A stretch of 7,972 nucleotides of DNA from JAVXAG01 sp036660615 (lineage in GTDB: Bacteria; Bacillota; Clostridia; Peptostreptococcales; Anaerovoracaceae): contig JAVXAG010000088.1 in the NCBI GenBank assembly GCA_036660615.1, forward strand, positions 1 through 7,972, read 5' to 3'. Each line of letters begins with the position of its first letter. The stretch's first letter is position 1. A program made the position numbers and the translations under genes. The notes beneath the pieces are model-generated. The model ran no database searches. It was not told the origin of the DNA and was given only the letters and a program-made list of their open reading frames with translations. This document shows positions 5,732 through 7,972 of the stretch, piece by piece.

Positions 5732-6547
5732 TCACTGGTGTTCCTTCATTCGTGCCATTTTGGCAGCATGCTCTTTGGCCAAAATCCCGTTTTTTAATTT
5801 GCTCTCTGCTTCCGCAACTCGCATGTAATCGGGGATTAATTGGTCTACGCCAATTAATTCTCCATCTCTATATTTTGACAACGCAACCATGGCAACCATA
5901 GTTGCTGTTTGATATCTTTCCTCTTTATTTGCAAACTTGTACTGGACTAGTTTGTCTGACTGGACTGCGCTTCCAACCGACTGGACAAAATATGCATCTA
6001 TTTTTTCTTCATATGCATCGATGCCGTCACCATAAAAAATTATTGGCAAGTTGGCGCTTTCTATTAATTTGCTTAGAACTTCTTCTAGCATATACGGCCC
6101 TGATTTAAGTATAGTTTCGCCTTTGTTTGTGAAAATTCCCCCATACACTTGATTCCTTCTGGCATCAAATATAGGGCATATTATAAAGTTTTCCCATTGA
6201 TTTTGGTCGTCGCCACTCTGACAATCACTGCCAAAGTTTCCTTTTAGTTTGAATGTGTCCAGTGTTGGCACAGAAATACATGGCAGTTCCAAAGCTTGAG
6301 CCACTGCCCTTGCCGTAGAAACACCTATTCTAATTCCTGTAAAAGAACCTGGCCCAATTGAAGCTGCAACCGCCGTCAACTGGCTCTTTTTTATGCCCGT
6401 TTCATCGATGATTTCCTGTGCCATTGGCATAAGATCCCGAAGATGATTCATTCGTTCATCTGAACTTTTGCTAATTATTTCTTCGTTTTCATTTATTAAT
6501 GCTACGGAACCAAATGGCCCCGTAGTTTCAATCGCTAGAATGTACAT
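5732..6547 (-). CDS. tsaB: tRNA threonylcarbamoyladenosine biosynthesis protein TsaB
   Basis: TsaB is the non-catalytic ASKHA-fold partner that pairs with TsaD to make the t6A transferase core, with TsaE bound to the pair. The 271-residue protein begins MYILAIETTG, the expected first strand with the Asp/Glu-Thr-Thr turn. It has AASIGPGSFTGIRIG (61-75), the defining TsaB motif, then STARAVAQALELP (77-89), DARRNQVY (128-135), and ends with LIPDYMRVAEAE (237-248), a standard closing motif. Residues about 102-118 form a hydrophilic insertion, and about 20 extra lysine-rich residues follow the closing motif, so it is longer than most TsaB proteins (around 230). The reading frame is open 30 codons further upstream, but that part lies inside tsaE and is not TsaB-like. 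The ATG at 6547 has an AAGGAGA site. It overlaps the end of tsaE by 13 bp, indicating translational coupling. Confidence 0.96.
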   Translation of the reverse strand: MYILAIETTGPFGSVALINENEEIISKSSDERMNHLRDLMPMAQEIIDETGIKKSQLTAVAASIGPGSFTGIRIGVSTARAVAQALELPCISVPTLDTFKLKGNFGSDCQSGDDQNQWENFIICPIFDARRNQVYGGIFTNKGETILKSGPYMLEEVLSKLIESANLPIIFYGDGIDAYEEKIDAYFVQSVGSAVQSDKLVQYKFANKEERYQTATMVAMVALSKYRDGELIGVDQLIPDYMRVAEAESKLKNGILAKEHAAKMARMKEHQ

Positions 6548-6954
6548 CTGTAAATTCGCTCTCCTTCTTTTTTTCCATATTCCAGAAAGACATATAATGT
6601 ATCTTCCGGCAAAATTTCTTCGATTTGATCGGCCCACTCGATAATTGAGACGCCGCCACCATAAAAATATTCCTCTGCTCCAATTTCAAACATTTCTTCA
6701 ATGTCGTTAATTCTATATACATCAAAATGATAAAGAGGCATTCTTCCATCGTGATATTCACATACTATTGTAAAAGTTGGGCTTGTAATCATTCCCGTAA
6801 TTCCAAGTCCCTCTGCAATGTATTTTGTCAGAGTTGTTTTCCCTGTGCCAAGATCTCCAATTAGGGCAACTACTTGGTTTGGCTTTAGCTTGGCCGCTAA
6901 GTCAAGTCCAAATTGTTTTGTATCTTGTTCATTTTTTATAGTAACTTCTCTCAT
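6535..6954 (-). CDS. tsaE: tRNA threonylcarbamoyladenosine biosynthesis ATPase TsaE
   Basis: TsaE is a small P-loop ATPase that binds the TsaB-TsaD complex and allows multiple turnovers of t6A formation. The 139-residue protein has Walker A GDLGTGKT (33-40), SPT (58-60) in the switch region, LYHFDVYR (74-81) and VSIIEWAD (102-109), all marks of the YjeE/YdiB family, and a typical length. The ATG at 6954 has AGAGG 6 nt upstream. It follows ribU by 53 bp with no recognisable terminator or well-placed promoter, so it may share the ribU transcript. Its last 13 bases overlap the tsaB start. The enzyme that makes the threonylcarbamoyl-AMP donor (TsaC/YwlC) is not in the window. Confidence 0.97.
   Translation of the reverse strand: MREVTIKNEQDTKQFGLDLAAKLKPNQVVALIGDLGTGKTTLTKYIAEGLGITGMITSPTFTIVCEYHDGRMPLYHFDVYRINDIEEMFEIGAEEYFYGGGVSIIEWADQIEEILPEDTLYVFLEYGKKEGERIYRCTF
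6560..6566 (-). promoter_or_regulatory. Ribosome binding site of tsaB inside tsaE (decides the start)
   Basis: AAGGAGA lies 12 nt upstream of the ATG at 6547, within the last codons of tsaE. It supports the short form of TsaB over an upstream start at 6637. Confidence 0.75.
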
Positions 6955-7007
6955 TGATGTCCTCTCAAATTTATTTTACTTTAATGATTTCTTCTCTCAT
7001 CATACTC

Positions 7008-7571
7008 TTACATTTTGTGCAAGAATTTGGAAATGCGCTTGTATACCAAAAATGTTATCAACGCGTTTGTTCCACCTTTTAGCAAGTTAAATGGTGCAAT
7101 AATTGGAATCAACATTGCCAATACTGCTTCTCTTGGTGCTCCCATAAAAAATGGTGTAACTAACAAGTTAGCCACGCACATTGAAACTGTCATTGCCAAT
7201 ACTCCTACTGCCAATGCAATAATTGCTTCTTTTCTTGTCTTTTGATGTCTATACAAATTACCTGCCACTAGGACAAACACACCTGTTGCCGCTATGTGCA
7301 TAATAAACCCATAGTAGCTGTCGCCGCCAAGTATAAACGCTTGGATAAAGCTGACCAAAATTGTAACCAAAAGTCCTGCCACTGGCCCAAATGCAAATGT
7401 TGTAATAAATATTGGAATATCTGCTGGATCATACACCAAAAATGGTGCTGGTGGAAATGGTATTCTTATCAAAAGCACTAGTACGCATGAGATTGCTACC
7501 ATCATTGACATTTTTACTAATCGTATTAGCTTTTCCGATCTGGTCAAGCTAGTACCTGTTGTTGTTTTCAT
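7008..7571 (-). CDS. ribU: Riboflavin transporter RibU (ECF transporter S component)
   Basis: RibU is the membrane substrate-binding subunit that takes up riboflavin together with the shared energising module EcfT-EcfA-EcfA', which is not encoded here. The 187-residue protein is very hydrophobic with about six membrane helices (roughly 18-36, 44-62, 64-82, 88-106, 114-138, 148-176). Family marks are FLVYDPADIP (44-53), FGPVAGLL (61-68), MHIAATG (91-97) and APFNLLKGGTNA (159-170). The frame stays open upstream to an ATG at 7757, but that lies inside the FMN riboswitch and terminator. The ATG at 7571 with GGAGG 9 nt upstream is the real start and gives the usual length. Expression is controlled by the FMN riboswitch: FMN should stop transcription before the gene. 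Confidence 0.96.
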   Translation of the reverse strand: MKTTTGTSLTRSEKLIRLVKMSMMVAISCVLVLLIRIPFPPAPFLVYDPADIPIFITTFAFGPVAGLLVTILVSFIQAFILGGDSYYGFIMHIAATGVFVLVAGNLYRHQKTRKEAIIALAVGVLAMTVSMCVANLLVTPFFMGAPREAVLAMLIPIIAPFNLLKGGTNALITFLVYKRISKFLHKM

Positions 7572-7580
7572 AACAAAATT

Positions 7581-7585
7581 CCTCC
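7581..7585 (-). promoter_or_regulatory. Ribosome binding site of ribU (decides the start)
   Basis: GGAGG lies 9 nt upstream of the ATG at 7571 and downstream of the riboswitch terminator, so only read-through transcripts carry it. Confidence 0.85.
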
Positions 7586-7624
7586 GTTTTGTATTAAATT
7601 TGTAAGTCAAGGAATCTGTCAGGC

Positions 7625-7661
7625 AAATAAAAAGCCTTGAAAATATTATATAATCAAGGCT
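7625..7661 (-). terminator. Intrinsic terminator of the FMN riboswitch
   Basis: On the minus strand AGCCTTGA (7661-7654) pairs perfectly with TCAAGGCT (7640-7633) around a 13-nt A/T loop, and the stem is followed at once by TTTTATTT. It sits 28 nt after the aptamer and 39 nt before the ribU ribosome binding site, the classic place for an expression platform. I could not find a clean antiterminator partner for the AGCCTTGA arm in the 3' strand of the aptamer. Confidence 0.85.
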
Positions 7662-7689
7662 CCACAAAAAACAATATAAGTTTATTCGT

Positions 7690-7845
7690 GTTTCTTTCAT
7701 CCGGACTATACCGTCGGTACGGGGTTCTACCCATTCTGCCATATGCAAAATGCACATTGCTTGCGGACTCGTGGCTCATCTGACATTATCTTTGTCGCTA
7801 AATCACCCATCACCGCCGGTGAGGACTTTCACCTCGCCCTGAAAC
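7690..7845 (-). promoter_or_regulatory. FMN riboswitch (RFN element) upstream of ribU
   Basis: Read on the minus strand, the closing stem P1 is GTTTC (7845-7841) with GAAAC (7694-7690). The first conserved block has GAGG and CCTC arms around TGAAAGT and runs into ACCGGCGGT. The last block is ACCGACGGTATAGTCCGGATGAAAG. Between them lie the expected helices, including the arm ACGAGTCCGC and a hairpin with TGCATTTTGCA. These blocks match the RFN consensus from B. subtilis ribD and ypaA/ribU leaders. FMN binding should favour the terminator at 7661-7625 and lower riboflavin uptake when flavin is plentiful. Confidence 0.95.
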
Positions 7846-7860
7846 AGATCTATCTAGGTT

Positions 7861-7889
7861 ATTGTAATACTAATCCCGCCTCTTGTCAA
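7861..7889 (-). promoter_or_regulatory. Sigma-A type promoter of the riboswitch-ribU transcript
   Basis: A perfect -35 TTGACA (7889-7884), exactly 17 bp, then -10 TACAAT (7866-7861, five of six matches). Transcription would start near 7854, about 10 nt before the aptamer, giving a leader of about 280 nt. Confidence 0.88.
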
Positions 7890-7892
7890 ATA

Positions 7893-7970
7893 TTATTGAT
7901 TGCTCAAGCCCTCCTTGTTTATGTTCCAATTAGAATATGTAGCAGTTCCGTAGATGCCAGTTGGCGCTGG
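7893..7970 (-). other. Unassigned edge; possible 3' end of an upstream minus-strand gene
   Basis: The last 80 bases carry no identified feature. One minus-strand frame is open from the window edge for 25 codons to a TAA at 7895-7893, ending in NWNINKEGLSNQ, with codon choice like the neighbours. The stop lies 3 bp before the -35 box of the ribU promoter. It is too short to identify, and another minus-strand frame is also open for 17 codons, so this is only a possibility. Confidence 0.2.
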
Positions 7971-7972
7971 GG

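Noticed and set aside
6548..6637. A 30-codon N-terminal extension of tsaB
   Set aside because: It overlaps tsaE in another frame, is rich in Arg/Lys unlike TsaB, and the AAGGAGA site points to the ATG at 6547.
7607..7661. Repeat of CCTTGA downstream of the riboswitch terminator (7612-7607) that could pair with its 3' arm
   Set aside because: It is transcribed only after the terminator has passed, is just 6 bp, and could not act as an antiterminator.
7572..7757. A 62-codon N-terminal extension of ribU starting at an ATG at 7757
   Set aside because: It lies inside the FMN aptamer and terminator, lacks RibU similarity and ignores the clear GGAGG site before the ATG at 7571.

Overview
The window looks like a piece of chromosome from an anaerobic, AT-rich Firmicute of the class Clostridia. 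The grounds are a 56-residue ferredoxin with two [4Fe-4S] clusters of the Clostridium pasteurianum type, a Rex redox repressor, an FMN-riboswitch-controlled RibU transporter, strong AGGAGG-type ribosome binding sites and near-consensus housekeeping promoters. I cannot assign a genus. There are no mobile elements, CRISPR repeats, rRNA or tRNA genes. Apart from a 100-N assembly gap (5172-5271), the window is densely coding.

Only the ferredoxin gene (885-1055) is on the plus strand; everything else reads on the minus strand. In the direction of transcription (right to left) the order is: a promoter (7889-7861), an FMN riboswitch (7845-7690) with an intrinsic terminator (7661-7625), ribU, tsaE, tsaB, rimI, [assembly gap], tsaD, an ABC-F ATPase of the YdiF type, acpP with its own promoter, and rex. 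Beyond the convergent ferredoxin gene lies a P-loop ATPase fused to an Asp23-like domain (813-4), which diverges from the ferredoxin gene.

The core tsaE-tsaB-rimI-tsaD-ydiF-(x)-rex is the gene order known from Bacillus subtilis (ydiB-ydiC-ydiD-ydiE-ydiF-moaC-rex); here acpP occupies the place of moaC. TsaE, TsaB and TsaD together attach threonylcarbamoyl to A37 of ANN-decoding tRNAs (t6A), and YdiF-like ABC-F proteins act on the ribosome, so the block is mostly about translation. The left part (ferredoxin, Rex, acyl carrier protein) concerns redox balance and lipid synthesis.

I found no new defence or mobile system; this is a housekeeping locus. The points most worth following up are regulatory and architectural. 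The FMN riboswitch may reach past ribU into the t6A genes, because I see no terminator or usable promoter between ribU and tsaE. The ferredoxin gene and the ATPase-Asp23 gene appear to have divergent promoters sharing one -10 region. The ATPase-Asp23 fusion itself has no clear function.
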